In this document: positions 49,871-61,200 of the stretch, piece after piece
Position numbering within the stretch: the first letter of the stretch is position 1
Layout of the letters: each line of letters starts with the position of its first letter
DNA from: Desulfocapsa sp.
GTDB lineage: Bacteria; Desulfobacterota; Desulfobulbia; Desulfobulbales; Desulfocapsaceae
Assembly: GCA_022712975.1 (NCBI GenBank)
Contig: JAFLJO010000143.1
Coordinates: forward strand, 1-64,000
Direction: 5' to 3'
Length of the DNA: 64,000 nucleotides
Position numbers and translations under genes: made by a program
The notes under the pieces: model-generated
The model's input: the letters and a program-made list of their open reading frames with translations, nothing else
Told to the model about the DNA's origin: nothing
Databases searched by the model: none

Positions 49871-51220
49871 CTATCTCTTTCCTTTTTTGTCCCGATTTTT
49901 ATCACGAATAAAAAGTTGAATGGGAACCTTATCCAAGCCAAGTCCATCACGAAACCTGTTAGTCAGGTATCGTTCATAAGAGAAGTGTACACCCTTCGAA
50001 CTGTTACTCATAACCACAAACTTTGGCGGACTATTCCCTACTTGGGCAGTATAATAAAACTTGAGCCGCTTATTCTTATAAATCGGTGGCGAATGGTCAT
50101 CCACTGCATCCTGCAAAAGCCTGTTGAGAGCTGATGTGGGAAAAACAGCAGTAAACTGTTTATACACCGAGCCAATGGTCGGAAAGAGTCGTTTAATTCC
50201 GTATCCTGTAAGAGCTGAAGCAGTAAGAAGCGGAGCAAAACCAACAAAGGGAACAGCCAGAGCAATTTCGCCCATAATCTGTTTCTGGCGTTCCTTATCA
50301 TCTTTTACCAGATCCCATTTATTAACGAGCAGAATCAATCCCCTGCCCTGCTCCTGAGTATAACCAATTACTTTAGTGTCCTGTTCAGTGATACCTTCTT
50401 CAGCATCAATAAGAACAACTGCAATATCACACTTTTCAAGTGCAGCGAGAGCCTTCAAGATGGAAAACTTCTCCAGTTTCTCCTTGGTCTTTCCTTTTCT
50501 TCTAATACCTGCTGTATCAATAAGCAGATAACTATAGTTGCCGTGAGTGAGCAGAGTATCAACCGAGTCCCGAGTGGTGCCTGACACTTCGGACACCACC
50601 ATTCGATTATGACCAAGAATCTGATTTATCATGGAGGATTTCCCAACATTGGGGCGTCCAAAAAATGCCACCTTCACCGTACCTTCCGGAAGATCAAGTT
50701 TCTCTTCATTATCACGGAGACGTTCTGCCAAAGCATCCATAAGGGTAAAGAAACCATACTTATGTTCAGCAGATACTGCCCACAACTCATCCACCCCAAG
50801 TTCATAAAACTGGGACATTTGTTCCAGCTCCTGTTCCGGGCCGTCAATCTTATTGACTACATAAAAAATGGTTTTATCGGTTCGCCGCAGAAGATTTGCA
50901 ACTTCCTTGTCCGCAGGAGTCACTCCCTCTCGACCATCGAGCACAAAGAGGATAATATCCGCCTCTTCAATTGCAAGCAGTGCCTGATCACGGATATGAC
51001 CACCCATGGCATCACCACTAGCATCTTCAATGCCTCCGGTGTCTACGAGCATAAACAATTTATCGTCCCACACCACCTTTTCATAATGGCGATCACGGGT
51101 AACACCGGGAGTAGAATCAACGAGGGCTTTTCTGGAGCGCGTTATACGGTTGAAAAGTGTGGATTTTCCAACATTGGGACGCCCCACCAGAGCAACTATA
51201 GAATGAGTTTGAATAGGCAT
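49871..51220 (-). CDS. der: Ribosome-associated GTPase Der (EngA)
   Basis: Two G domains: VALVGRPNVGKSTLFNRI and VAFFGRPNVGKSSMINQI; C-terminal KH-like domain. Confidence 0.98.
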   Translation of the reverse strand: MPIQTHSIVALVGRPNVGKSTLFNRITRSRKALVDSTPGVTRDRHYEKVVWDDKLFMLVDTGGIEDASGDAMGGHIRDQALLAIEEADIILFVLDGREGVTPADKEVANLLRRTDKTIFYVVNKIDGPEQELEQMSQFYELGVDELWAVSAEHKYGFFTLMDALAERLRDNEEKLDLPEGTVKVAFFGRPNVGKSSMINQILGHNRMVVSEVSGTTRDSVDTLLTHGNYSYLLIDTAGIRRKGKTKEKLEKFSILKALAALEKCDIAVVLIDAEEGITEQDTKVIGYTQEQGRGLILLVNKWDLVKDDKERQKQIMGEIALAVPFVGFAPLLTASALTGYGIKRLFPTIGSVYKQFTAVFPTSALNRLLQDAVDDHSPPIYKNKRLKFYYTAQVGNSPPKFVVMSNSSKGVHFSYERYLTNRFRDGLGLDKVPIQLFIRDKNRDKKGKR

Positions 51221-51226
51221 AATGTA

Positions 51227-51886
51227 CTAGCTTTTAATGTCAGCTATAAATTTATTAGATGAATCGATGGCGACGTTCATGGATTTAATCAACTCACCAA
51301 TCTGTCCTTCAAGATTGGCAAAATCAGACTGCAACGACCCGATTGCCTGTGCATTCAGGTTGTGTTTCAAAAAGAGGACATTGTCGTGAAAAATCTTCAA
51401 CACCGGTTCCATGGTCTGCTCTGCAGTTTTCATAGACGCAATCATTTCATTATAACGTACTTTCGTCGTTTTTAACTGCTCTTCACTCGAACGTCTTAAC
51501 TCCTTGCTCTCATATTGTTTCAGTTCGTTCTTCCATTCCTTGAAAAGGTCATTGGCCACAGATTCAATTTTGTTTATACGTGTGGAAACGTCATCTGCCG
51601 CATTTTTACTCTTTTCATACTCTTTATTGAGTTTATCATAGGCTTTTTTCAGATCGGTCTCTTCCAGTTTCACTACAGAATCAAACTGTTCAAGGGCTGA
51701 TTTAAACTGTTCTTGAGCAGCTGCCTGGGAGTCACGACCGTCTTCCACACGATCAACAAGGATGTCACGTTTATGAACACCAACTTTTTCCATGGCACCA
51801 TAGTATGTACTGGAACAGGCACTGATAAAGAACAGCAGGAAAGCACAAGAACAAAAAAACAAAATTTCCTTAGATCGCAATTTCAT
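51227..51886 (-). CDS. DUF2959 family lipoprotein-like coiled-coil protein
   Basis: CSSTYYGAMEKVGVHKRDILVDRVEDGRDSQAAAQEQFKSALEQFDSVV. Confidence 0.85.
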   Translation of the reverse strand: MKLRSKEILFFCSCAFLLFFISACSSTYYGAMEKVGVHKRDILVDRVEDGRDSQAAAQEQFKSALEQFDSVVKLEETDLKKAYDKLNKEYEKSKNAADDVSTRINKIESVANDLFKEWKNELKQYESKELRRSSEEQLKTTKVRYNEMIASMKTAEQTMEPVLKIFHDNVLFLKHNLNAQAIGSLQSDFANLEGQIGELIKSMNVAIDSSNKFIADIKS

Positions 51887-52092
51887 GTTATTGACCTCTG
51901 GTAATGAGTATGTCTGATAATCGTATTATGAAGGAAGTATACTTACACTGAAGGACGGCTGCTGGCTATAAATAAACGCAAGAACAAAATGGAATGCTTC
52001 TGTTTTACCTGGGTCAGAAGAACAAGTTTTCTAGGGGGTAAACGATAATTCGTTGAAGCAACTCACCCGAAATAATCCGCCTCACTACCTTT

Positions 52093-54240
52093 CTATCCTT
52101 CTTTCATAGAAAGTGCTATTCGTTTACGCTGAAGATCAACTTCCAGAACCCGAACCATAACTTGTTGGCGAACCTTAACAACTTCACTCGGCTCCTTAAT
52201 AAAACGATCAGCCAATTGGCTGATATGTATCAAACCATCCTGATGAACACCGATATCAACAAAGGCTCCAAATTTGGTTACATTGGTGATTATCCCCGGT
52301 AATTTCATGCCCTGTTCCAGATCATCCATGCTGTTAATATCTTCGCAAAAGGAAAATTCACTAAACTTTTCACGAGGATCACGACCCGGCTTTGCCAGCT
52401 CTGCCATGATATCATTGAGCGTTGGCAAACCAACATCATCGGTGACATAGCGTTTGATATCAATTGCTGCTCTGATTTCTGAATCTTCAATGAGATCAGC
52501 AACTCCTGAATTACAATCTTTGGCCATTTGTTCAATGATTCCATATCGCTCAGGATGGACAGCGCTGGCATCAAGTGGATTGTTGGCACCTCCAATACGT
52601 AAGAAACCGGCACACTGTTCAAAAGCTTTTTTCCCGAGACGAGGTACCTTCAACACCAGTTTACGGGTGGCAAACGGGCCATTGTCATTACGGTATTGAA
52701 CAATGTTCTTAGCCAGCACCGGACCTAAGCCGGAAACATGGGCAAGCAGCTCCGCACTCGCACTGTTGAGTTCCACTCCCACATTATTGACACAACTGGC
52801 AACGGTGTCATCCAGACTTTTCTTAAGTGCTCCCTGATTAACGTCATGCTGGTACTGCCCGACTCCAATGACTTTGGGATCAAGCTTCACAAGTTCTGCC
52901 AGTGGATCCTGCAAACGACGACCAATGGAAACCGAACCACGTACGGTGAGATCATAGTCAGGGAATTCCATGCGGGCAGTTTCCGAGGCAGAATATATGG
53001 AGGCACCACTTTCATCCACCATAGTTATAATTATCCCCTCTCCCAGATTTAGGTTCCTGACAAAAGACTCCGTCTCTCGGCCTGCTGTGCCATTACCGAT
53101 GGCAATGGCCTCTATTTTATATTTCAGACAGAGTTTGCGGGTTATCTGCCCCGCCTCATGGTTTTTCCCTTCAGAGTGCGTCGGATAAATTGTGGTAGAA
53201 TGCAATAATTGCCCATGTTCGTCCAGGCAGACTAATTTGGCTCCGGTACGAAAACCCGGATCCAATGCCATAACCCGTTTGTGCCCAAGGGGCGATGCAA
53301 GAAGCAATTCCCGCAAATTGTCAACAAAGACCTGTATAGCCTCACGATCCGCCTGTTCTTTCAGTTCTGCCCGTAATTCATTTTCAAGTGATGGCCCAAG
53401 GAGCCTTTTGTAGCTGTCTGCCGCCGCGAGCGTTATCTGTGTTGTTGTTGCTGTTGCCCCACCGTCTTTACTATATTTTCTACCAAGAAATTCCAGGGCT
53501 GCCTCTTCTGAGGGTCGTATACTCAGCTTTAATATTTTTTCATTTTCGCCACGCAACATGGCAAGCAACCGATGCCCTGCTACCTTAGCCGCTGGTTCCT
53601 GCCACTCAAAATAATCTCTAAATTTGGCTCCGGCCTCCTGATTTTTTTTAACAACTTTAGATATAATTATTGCATTACTCACAAAAAGACGACGCAGGCC
53701 AGCTCGAACAGCGGAATCTTCACTTATCCATTCAGCGATAATATCACGAGCTCCTGCCAAAGCTTCGTCACTGTTGGCAACTCCTTTGTCTCTACTGACA
53801 AAACTCCCCGTGTCAAGAGAACGGTTATCCTGCTGGAAAATTGCCTGAGCCAAAGGTTCCAACCCTTTCTCTCTGGCAATAAGACTTCGGGTACGCCGTT
53901 TGAGACGATGCGGCAGGTAAACATCCTCAAGAATCGTTAAATTGGGAGCAGCCAGAACAGCCTTGTGCAGAGCAGGGTGTAATAGATCCCGTTCCGTAAG
54001 GGAATTGAGAATAGTCTTTCGACGTTTATCCAGTTCGGCCAGTTGCAGCAATCGATCACGGATAGCAGCAATCTGGATTTCATCCAATAATCCAGTGGCT
54101 TCTTTACGATAACGGGCAATAAAAGGCACGGTACCACCATCTTCCAGCAGAGTCTCCACAGCCGCAACCTGTCCGGTCTTAAGTTGCATTTCCTTTGAAA
54201 CAATATCCTGGTGTCTGCTCATATTGGGAGTTGTATTCAT
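52093..54240 (-). CDS. tex: Tex-family RNA-binding transcription accessory protein
   Basis: VPFIARYRKEATGLLDE; MALDPGFRTGAKLVCLD; C-terminal S1 domain (GAFVDIGVHQDGLIHISQL). Confidence 0.97.
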   Translation of the reverse strand: MNTTPNMSRHQDIVSKEMQLKTGQVAAVETLLEDGGTVPFIARYRKEATGLLDEIQIAAIRDRLLQLAELDKRRKTILNSLTERDLLHPALHKAVLAAPNLTILEDVYLPHRLKRRTRSLIAREKGLEPLAQAIFQQDNRSLDTGSFVSRDKGVANSDEALAGARDIIAEWISEDSAVRAGLRRLFVSNAIIISKVVKKNQEAGAKFRDYFEWQEPAAKVAGHRLLAMLRGENEKILKLSIRPSEEAALEFLGRKYSKDGGATATTTQITLAAADSYKRLLGPSLENELRAELKEQADREAIQVFVDNLRELLLASPLGHKRVMALDPGFRTGAKLVCLDEHGQLLHSTTIYPTHSEGKNHEAGQITRKLCLKYKIEAIAIGNGTAGRETESFVRNLNLGEGIIITMVDESGASIYSASETARMEFPDYDLTVRGSVSIGRRLQDPLAELVKLDPKVIGVGQYQHDVNQGALKKSLDDTVASCVNNVGVELNSASAELLAHVSGLGPVLAKNIVQYRNDNGPFATRKLVLKVPRLGKKAFEQCAGFLRIGGANNPLDASAVHPERYGIIEQMAKDCNSGVADLIEDSEIRAAIDIKRYVTDDVGLPTLNDIMAELAKPGRDPREKFSEFSFCEDINSMDDLEQGMKLPGIITNVTKFGAFVDIGVHQDGLIHISQLADRFIKEPSEVVKVRQQVMVRVLEVDLQRKRIALSMKEG

Positions 54241-54575
54241 AGCTGCCTGAAAGTGATTTGTGTTCTTTATGGGAAAACTTTCTTAAAAAAGTATTGATTA
54301 TTTGCTGTCTGATAAACTCATTCATCGAATATATGTCAAGACATACCTTAGAGACTGTTACGAAAAAATCCATCTCGCTACTAATTCATTTAAAACTATT
54401 CTTTAACCTTTTTCATTTCAGCTCCAAACATAGTATGCTAATGTATGATATTGTATTACAAATAGATCCAACCCATTGGCTAATTATTCAAATGCACGGC
54501 ACCTGTGCGGGCAGCACTATAAATATCGACAAATAGTTACACGTTTTATTAATACGCTACACAGAGGGTTCTCCT

Positions 54576-55925
54576 ATGCTTGAATCAAAATTACAGACTG
54601 AAATTCAGAACAGAATTAATAAAAAGATAGCACCGTTATTTTCCAAATATAATATGGATTTCAGCGGCCTTGAATCCAGTATGAAATGGAAACCAATTGT
54701 TCTTATAATTGGCAACTACTCTTCCGGTAAATCCACTCTGATTAATGAAATCATAGGCTCTGATATCCAGCGTACCGGACAGGCACCCACCGATGATGCC
54801 TTTACCGTGATCACTTCTGAGGGAAGTGACAAACCACGGGAAGTTCCTGGATCCACACTCATCAATGATGATAACTTACCATTTGTTAAATTTAAGAAAT
54901 ATGGTGAGAGACTTACCTCCCACTTATGCCTGAAAAATATCGACTCACCTGACTTTGAGAACATGACCATCATTGACAGCCCGGGAATGCTTGACGCCAC
55001 AACGGAAAAAGATCGCGGCTATGATTACATGGAAGTACTCGGTGAGTTTGCCAGGATGGCCGACCTCATTGTCCTCATGTTTGATCCTCATAAGGCAGGA
55101 ACTATCAAAGAGACCTACTCGGCAATACGAAACACTCTGCCGGAGAAATCCGGTGAAGATAGAATAGTTTTTGTTTTGAGCCGTATCGATGAGTGTGACA
55201 ATATCAGCGACCTTGTACGTTCTTACGGGACGTTATGCTGGAATATGTCCCAGATGACAGGCCGGAAAGATATCCCCCATATTTATCTTACGTATTCTTC
55301 TAATGTGGCAAATTCCACCAAGGCAGAAGATAATTTATGGCCTCAGGAGAGAACAGAGCTCATAGAAAAGATACACGCAGCTCCCAATCTTCGACTGAAT
55401 CACATATTAGAAGATATTGACCGCCAGGTGAATGAGCTGCATATAGTTTGCGAGGCCATGACCGAATTTACCCAAAGGGGTCGCAAGCTCTTCGGAAAAA
55501 TTGGACAAACAACAGCTGCTCTTGCTATTGGTTTATTTTGTTTTGGAGATGTTGTAACCAACTCCATTTTTTCTCTACCAAAACAAACCCTCATCTCATC
55601 ACTGCGGGGAGAAGGTTTTTCTTTCACGAATCTGATCCTTCCCCTTATATTTCTTTGCGGTACCCTGGCGCTTGGAGTGGTTCTCTTCAATAATTTTGGA
55701 TTTAAGAAGCTTCTCAAGGACACACTTTCAGACAGCAGTCAGCTTGTTAATCTTGACAATGACTACCGAAGGCATCTCTGGGAAAAAATGGCAGGAACCA
55801 CTAATGAACTCCTGCAAAAGAGCAGTTCCAAAGACATTTGGCATGCACATTCCAGCAACCTGGCAAGAATACGTCGATTTCTTGATGGTGATCTGAAAAA
55901 ATATTATGATAAATTGCGATCTTGA
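54576..55925 (+). CDS. EHD/dynamin-like GTPase with C-terminal TM hairpin
   Basis: IGNYSSGKSTLINEIIGSDIQRTGQAPTDDAFTVI; IIDSPGMLD; two hydrophobic segments in the last third. Confidence 0.8.
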   Translation: MLESKLQTEIQNRINKKIAPLFSKYNMDFSGLESSMKWKPIVLIIGNYSSGKSTLINEIIGSDIQRTGQAPTDDAFTVITSEGSDKPREVPGSTLINDDNLPFVKFKKYGERLTSHLCLKNIDSPDFENMTIIDSPGMLDATTEKDRGYDYMEVLGEFARMADLIVLMFDPHKAGTIKETYSAIRNTLPEKSGEDRIVFVLSRIDECDNISDLVRSYGTLCWNMSQMTGRKDIPHIYLTYSSNVANSTKAEDNLWPQERTELIEKIHAAPNLRLNHILEDIDRQVNELHIVCEAMTEFTQRGRKLFGKIGQTTAALAIGLFCFGDVVTNSIFSLPKQTLISSLRGEGFSFTNLILPLIFLCGTLALGVVLFNNFGFKKLLKDTLSDSSQLVNLDNDYRRHLWEKMAGTTNELLQKSSSKDIWHAHSSNLARIRRFLDGDLKKYYDKLRS

Positions 55926-55986
55926 CTTGAACGACATGATACTTCTAAGCGACTGGTACAGCTAGTAGTAAGCAGTGCCAGGTGTA

Positions 55987-56016
55987 AGAACCTTACAAAA
56001 TATTTTGTAAGGTTCT
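55987..56016. terminator. Perfect 30-bp palindrome AGAACCTTACAAAATATTTTGTAAGGTTCT
   Basis: Between convergent GTPase (+) and bpt (-) genes. Confidence 0.7.
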
Positions 56017-56022
56017 ATGATT

Positions 56023-56772
56023 TTACCGGGAAAACTTTTCTATTTTTTTCCACCTATCATTTACATAAAGATAATGAGGATTAAAGCGGCTTTTATAATT
56101 CATGGCAGCCACCTTTTCGATATAATAACCAAGATAAAGATATGAAATATCCAGTTTCAAACAGGTATCAATCATGGTTAAAATATTAAACGTTCCGAGA
56201 CTTCGGGACGCTTCATCCGGATCGAAGTAAAAATAGACAGCGTTCATCCAGTTTTGTCCAACATCCACAATTCCTGTACCAACCAGCCGACCACTTAAAC
56301 GAAAACGAATCTCCATACTGGGAATGCTTCGATTGAGAAAAAAGCCATCATAATAAGATCTCCCGTCGTTGTTTTTCTGGGGATAGCGACTGCGGAGGAA
56401 TTTTTCACAAAGATTGATATTCTCTTCACTTGCACACAGGGGAGCGAATTCAATCTCTATATCCTGATTTTTCTTGAGAACCCGGCGCTGATTCCGATTC
56501 AGCTGCATTTCCTGTGGATGAAGACGAATAGGGATACAGGCTGAGCAATCTGGGCAGTGCATGGTGTAAATACAGTTCCCGTTTCTTCTGTAACCGGAGG
56601 CAAGAAACAATTCCATTACACGTTCTGAGAGGGGTGAAAATAACGCTTGGTAGAACAGAGCATCATGGGGGAGATGGTAGGGGCACTCAACGGCAATCTC
56701 CGCAAAATAACGCTCCATCCTGGCTTCAAGAAAACTAAAATCCTGTTGGCATTGTTCGTCGTAAAGAGACAC
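56023..56772 (-). CDS. bpt: Aspartate/glutamate leucyltransferase (Bpt)
   Basis: PCPYHLP-like VECPYHLPHDALFYQALFSPLSERVMELFLASGYRRNGNCIYTMHCPDCSACIPIR. Confidence 0.92.
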   Translation of the reverse strand: MSLYDEQCQQDFSFLEARMERYFAEIAVECPYHLPHDALFYQALFSPLSERVMELFLASGYRRNGNCIYTMHCPDCSACIPIRLHPQEMQLNRNQRRVLKKNQDIEIEFAPLCASEENINLCEKFLRSRYPQKNNDGRSYYDGFFLNRSIPSMEIRFRLSGRLVGTGIVDVGQNWMNAVYFYFDPDEASRSLGTFNILTMIDTCLKLDISYLYLGYYIEKVAAMNYKSRFNPHYLYVNDRWKKIEKFSR

Positions 56773-56885
56773 TATGTATTGTATTGTTGAAGTGTTAGAT
56801 GAGCAGGTAACACACCCGCCCTTTGCTTTTTATATTGATAAGACTATAAACAACTATCCTGACACAGGTGGAATTCTGTCTTTAC

Positions 56886-58235
56886 CTACACTAATCCCTG
56901 ATCAAGCATAGCATTCACAACTTTCACAAAACCGGCAATATTGGCACCAGCCACATAATTACCCTGCACATTATACATCTCTCCTGCATCAACACAAGTT
57001 CGATGGATGGATTTCATGATGTGTTTCAACCGCTCATCAACCTCTTCCCGCGGCCATGAAAGGCGCATGGAATTTTGAGCCATTTCAAGACCTGATACTG
57101 CAACACCACCTGCATTTGCTGCTTTTCCCGGTGCATACAACAAGCGATGTTCAACAAAAAGATCCACGGCATCCGGCACAGATGGCATATTAGCACCTTC
57201 ACTGACCAAACCAACACCGTTATTTACCAAATTCTGTCCATCCTGTGCATTGATTTCATTTTGAGTGGCGCAGGGAAAAGCACAATCAGCTTTATGCGCC
57301 CAGAGTGGGTTATGATCAAGCAATGGATCAACAGGAGTGTACACAGCATTGGGATACTTTGCTGTGTACTCGGAAATACGACTACGCATGATATTTTTAA
57401 GATGCTGCACATAGGCCAGTTTATCACGATCAATCCCTTCATCATCATAGATGTACCCGGAAGAATCTGACAAAGTCAGAACCTTACCTCCAAGATCGAG
57501 AACCTTTTCTGTGAGAAACTGAGCCACATTTCCCGAACCCGATACCAGACATCTCTTTCCTTCTAATGTTTCTCCCTTTGTAGCAAGCATTTCAGCTGCA
57601 AAATAAACAGTCCCATATCCCGTTGCCTCAAGACGTATCAGGCTGCCGCCCCAATCAAGACTTTTTCCAGTCAGCACTCCGGTAAACTCGTTCCGAAGCT
57701 TTTTATACATCCCGAAAAGAAAGCCGATTTCCCTGGCACCAACACCAATATCACCTGCAGGCACATCGGTATTTGGCCCGATATGACGATACAGCTCAGC
57801 CATAAATGATTGACAAAAACGCATCACCTCGTCGTCGGATTTCCCCTTGGGATTAAAATCAGAACCACCTTTACCACCCCCCATGGCCAGAGTGGTAAGA
57901 GAGTTTTTAAAAACCTGCTCAAAAGCCAGAAATTTAATTATTCCCAAATTTACCGACGGATGAAAGCGTAAACCGCCCTTATAAGGTCCGAGTGCAGAAT
58001 TCATCTCCACCCTAAAGCCACGGTTCACATGTACCTGCCCATCATCATCCATCCATGGGACACGAAACATAAGTACTCGTTCCGGTTCTGTAACACGGGC
58101 AAGAACTGCATGTTGTCGGTACTCAGGGTTGCGCTCAAGTACTGGTTTAACAGAGGCAATCACCTCTTCAACAGCCTGATGAAACTCTCGCTGTTCAGGG
58201 TCTTTATTCTTAATTAAGCTAATAATTTCGTCCAT
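56886..58235 (-). CDS. gdhA: NADP-type glutamate dehydrogenase
   Basis: MDEIISLIKNKDPEQREFHQAVEEV; YKGGLRFHPSVNLGIIKFLAFEQVFKNSLTTLAMGGGKGGSDFNPKGKSD. Confidence 0.97.
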   Translation of the reverse strand: MDEIISLIKNKDPEQREFHQAVEEVIASVKPVLERNPEYRQHAVLARVTEPERVLMFRVPWMDDDGQVHVNRGFRVEMNSALGPYKGGLRFHPSVNLGIIKFLAFEQVFKNSLTTLAMGGGKGGSDFNPKGKSDDEVMRFCQSFMAELYRHIGPNTDVPAGDIGVGAREIGFLFGMYKKLRNEFTGVLTGKSLDWGGSLIRLEATGYGTVYFAAEMLATKGETLEGKRCLVSGSGNVAQFLTEKVLDLGGKVLTLSDSSGYIYDDEGIDRDKLAYVQHLKNIMRSRISEYTAKYPNAVYTPVDPLLDHNPLWAHKADCAFPCATQNEINAQDGQNLVNNGVGLVSEGANMPSVPDAVDLFVEHRLLYAPGKAANAGGVAVSGLEMAQNSMRLSWPREEVDERLKHIMKSIHRTCVDAGEMYNVQGNYVAGANIAGFVKVVNAMLDQGLV

Positions 58236-58295
58236 GCAATTCTCCGTAATAGTATAAAAATTTGTTTTTTTATACTTCCAAAACAAATATGTCCA

Positions 58296-61200
58296 TTATT
58301 TTCTACGCATTTCCGTACAAGGATCCTCTGAGATGTCTTGAACTTCTTCCGAATACAAAACAGCAATCTCTTCCTTGCCATTACATTTCATAACAAAAGG
58401 CTCAGGAAGACGTATATGTCGAACAAAAGCACTATCCTTAAAATCTTTCTGCTCAAACAGCCATTGCCAATTCAAACAATCACTGCCACCATTTTTACTG
58501 CTGCAGATACCGCTTGCCCCACCCTTCTCCTCCATAACCGTCAAATATGGTATACCAAGGGATGTAATGTTTTGAAAGAAATGGGAACCCTGGGAAGGAT
58601 CGGCATGAAGGGACTCGTTCTGCAGTTCTATAATGGCACCGACCCCTGCAATATCCCGCCACTGAACAGGGATTCCAAGCCAGGGATCAGCAGATCCCCA
58701 CCGGCCAGGACCTATAAGCACATAAGGACGATCTTCAGATTGTAATTTCGCATTCAGTCCATTAATTTCTGTTGCGATACTACTCGTTGCAGCCACATTA
58801 AAACTCTCAGGTCTCACCACTAAGATATCTGCCATATTCACAAAACGACCGTGTCCCAGACAAGACCTGGAAAAACAAAATGCTCTGTCAATCTCATGGC
58901 TGCAGATTGCCACATCAGCATGCTCACCACCCGTGACCATTGGACGCATTTGCAGGAAAAAAAATTCACTCCTCTGTATCTTTTTATCAAGGCGAACTGC
59001 AAATTCAATTTCCACTTCACAGCCCATGCCCCGCTTTCCAAGATCAAGAAGATCATGGAGAATTTCAGGCAATGGATAGAGCTTATGTTTGAGTATCCTG
59101 GCAAAGGTGACGATTTTCATACCAGGCATTACAGAATCCCTTATTCGATCCTCAGCCGGGATATAAGTAGAAGCAAGAAGTTGTACCGGCTCCTCATTTT
59201 CGGCATCCTGTACCAGACGTCTCACCAGATTTGAACTGTCACGATTCAGTTTTGCAGAAAATTCCATATCGAGTGCATAAAACTGACGCTGACAATTCTG
59301 GAGGATATCCTTAACCGTGGAAAACTGAACAAGTCGCTTAGGGTGAGCCGGAGAAAAACGCAGAGAGCGCTCCCCTTCGACCACGGTCTTACCAATACCT
59401 AGCGCCATATGACAGATCCCCTCCTCAGCTTTCATCTTCATAACCGGATAGTAGTTATGAGATTGAGCAACACCTGAGATATGAGGGTAAAAATAGTCAC
59501 CAAACTCCTGTCCAGCCACCTGCTGAATAATGACGGCCATAGAATCTTCCCGTCCCTGTTCGGATACTTTTGCATACAACCTGGGGTTTTCAAACCAGGT
59601 GGATGCATACACCAGCTTGATCGCTTCTTCGAGTTGCTGACAACGACGGGAAAAGGATGGGTGATTATTAGAGAGAAAATAGGTGGAATACAAACCTGCA
59701 TAGGGTTTAAAATGGGCGTCTTCAAGAAGGCTGGATGATCTGACTGAGAGTGGAATGTCAGTTTTTGAAAGATACACTCGTAGGTCTTCCCTTAACCATA
59801 CAGGTAGTTCTGCAGCCAGAAACATATCAGCAATGGATTCATCGGATGCATCTTTATCCAGACGCAATCTATTTTTGGCAATAAAATCATCAAACCCATC
59901 AGCTGTTACCACGCAGGTTTTAGGAAGGCTTACACAATTTTCAGCAAGAGTCTTATGGGTGCTCCGTAACTGTTGAAGCTGCATCCACATAAACGCCAGC
60001 CCTCGGGCTTTCCCTCCCATGGAACCCTCTCCAATCCTCACAAAATCCATGATTTCCGGATCAAAGTTTTTACGGGAGAATTTTACCACAACCCCCTTTT
60101 GACGCAGTTTACGAAGAGAGTGTACCTTAAAAACAAGATCATCACGAAGATCCGAACAATTCTTAATACAACTCACAAAATCACGGTGTAGACGCGTTCC
60201 TAATGCCACCTCAGCACGTGCCATAACCCAATTTGAGAAATGATTGTGGTTTACGTGATATCTGATTGACTCTGAAGGAGCAATGCGGAGTTCCTGCTCA
60301 AGCTCATAAAGATTTGAAGCACGACCAATCTCAACTCCATCAGGCATCCGAAAAACAAAATCACCGAACCCGAGATAATCAAGAAAAAATGAGTGAATTC
60401 CATCTTTTACAAAAGGTGACTTCTTGTCAAGAAAAACTGCCGGAATAGCCTCAGCCTGCTCCCTGTTTTCCGGCTCTGAAGAGAGCATCAGCATAGGCAG
60501 ATCTGGTACTTCTTTTCGGATGGATTCAAGTAATCGTAAGCCGGCTTTGGGATCCATCTCCCCTCTTCGTGGAAACCGTACATCCGATATTATCCCAAAA
60601 ACATAGGGTTTATAGGCTTCATAAAGAACCATGGCCTCTTCGTAATTGATGGCAGTAAGAATTTTGGGCCTTGCCCGCATACGCAGTAGACGATGTTGTT
60701 CATTTAAGCTCTCATCAAGTACCGCTTGAGTCTGACGCACCACTTCATGATACAGAATAGGAAGAAAATAAGATCGGTGAACAGGAGAATCCTCCACCAT
60801 GATGATCACCCGCACCATGGCGCGCGCAGTATCAGCATCCACATTTACATGATCTTCAAAGTTTTTTATAAGAGCGAGAAGGAGATCCGCTTCACAGCAC
60901 CAGAGATACATATCATCAATGGACTGGCATTCAACATTTTTCGGTAAAGGATAAATGGAGCGCAAACTATGAGAAATCAGTACCACCTGCTGAGTGGGAT
61001 TAATTTTCTTAATTGCAGCGCCTAAATCAAAGGCATCCATACCACCGACATGGGGCATGGTGATAACCATATCAAATGCTAGGCGACGCAGGATTTCCAA
61101 TGCTTCGCGGCCGGATGAAACAAGAGTTATGCGTGGCGCACCGCTTAAGTTTAAGCCATGGTATTCATTGACAATGCGAGTGGCAAGAGATCCGTCTTCC

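Noticed and set aside
50609-51262. 217-aa forward ORF opposite der
   Set aside because: Antisense to a clear GTPase gene, no family motif.
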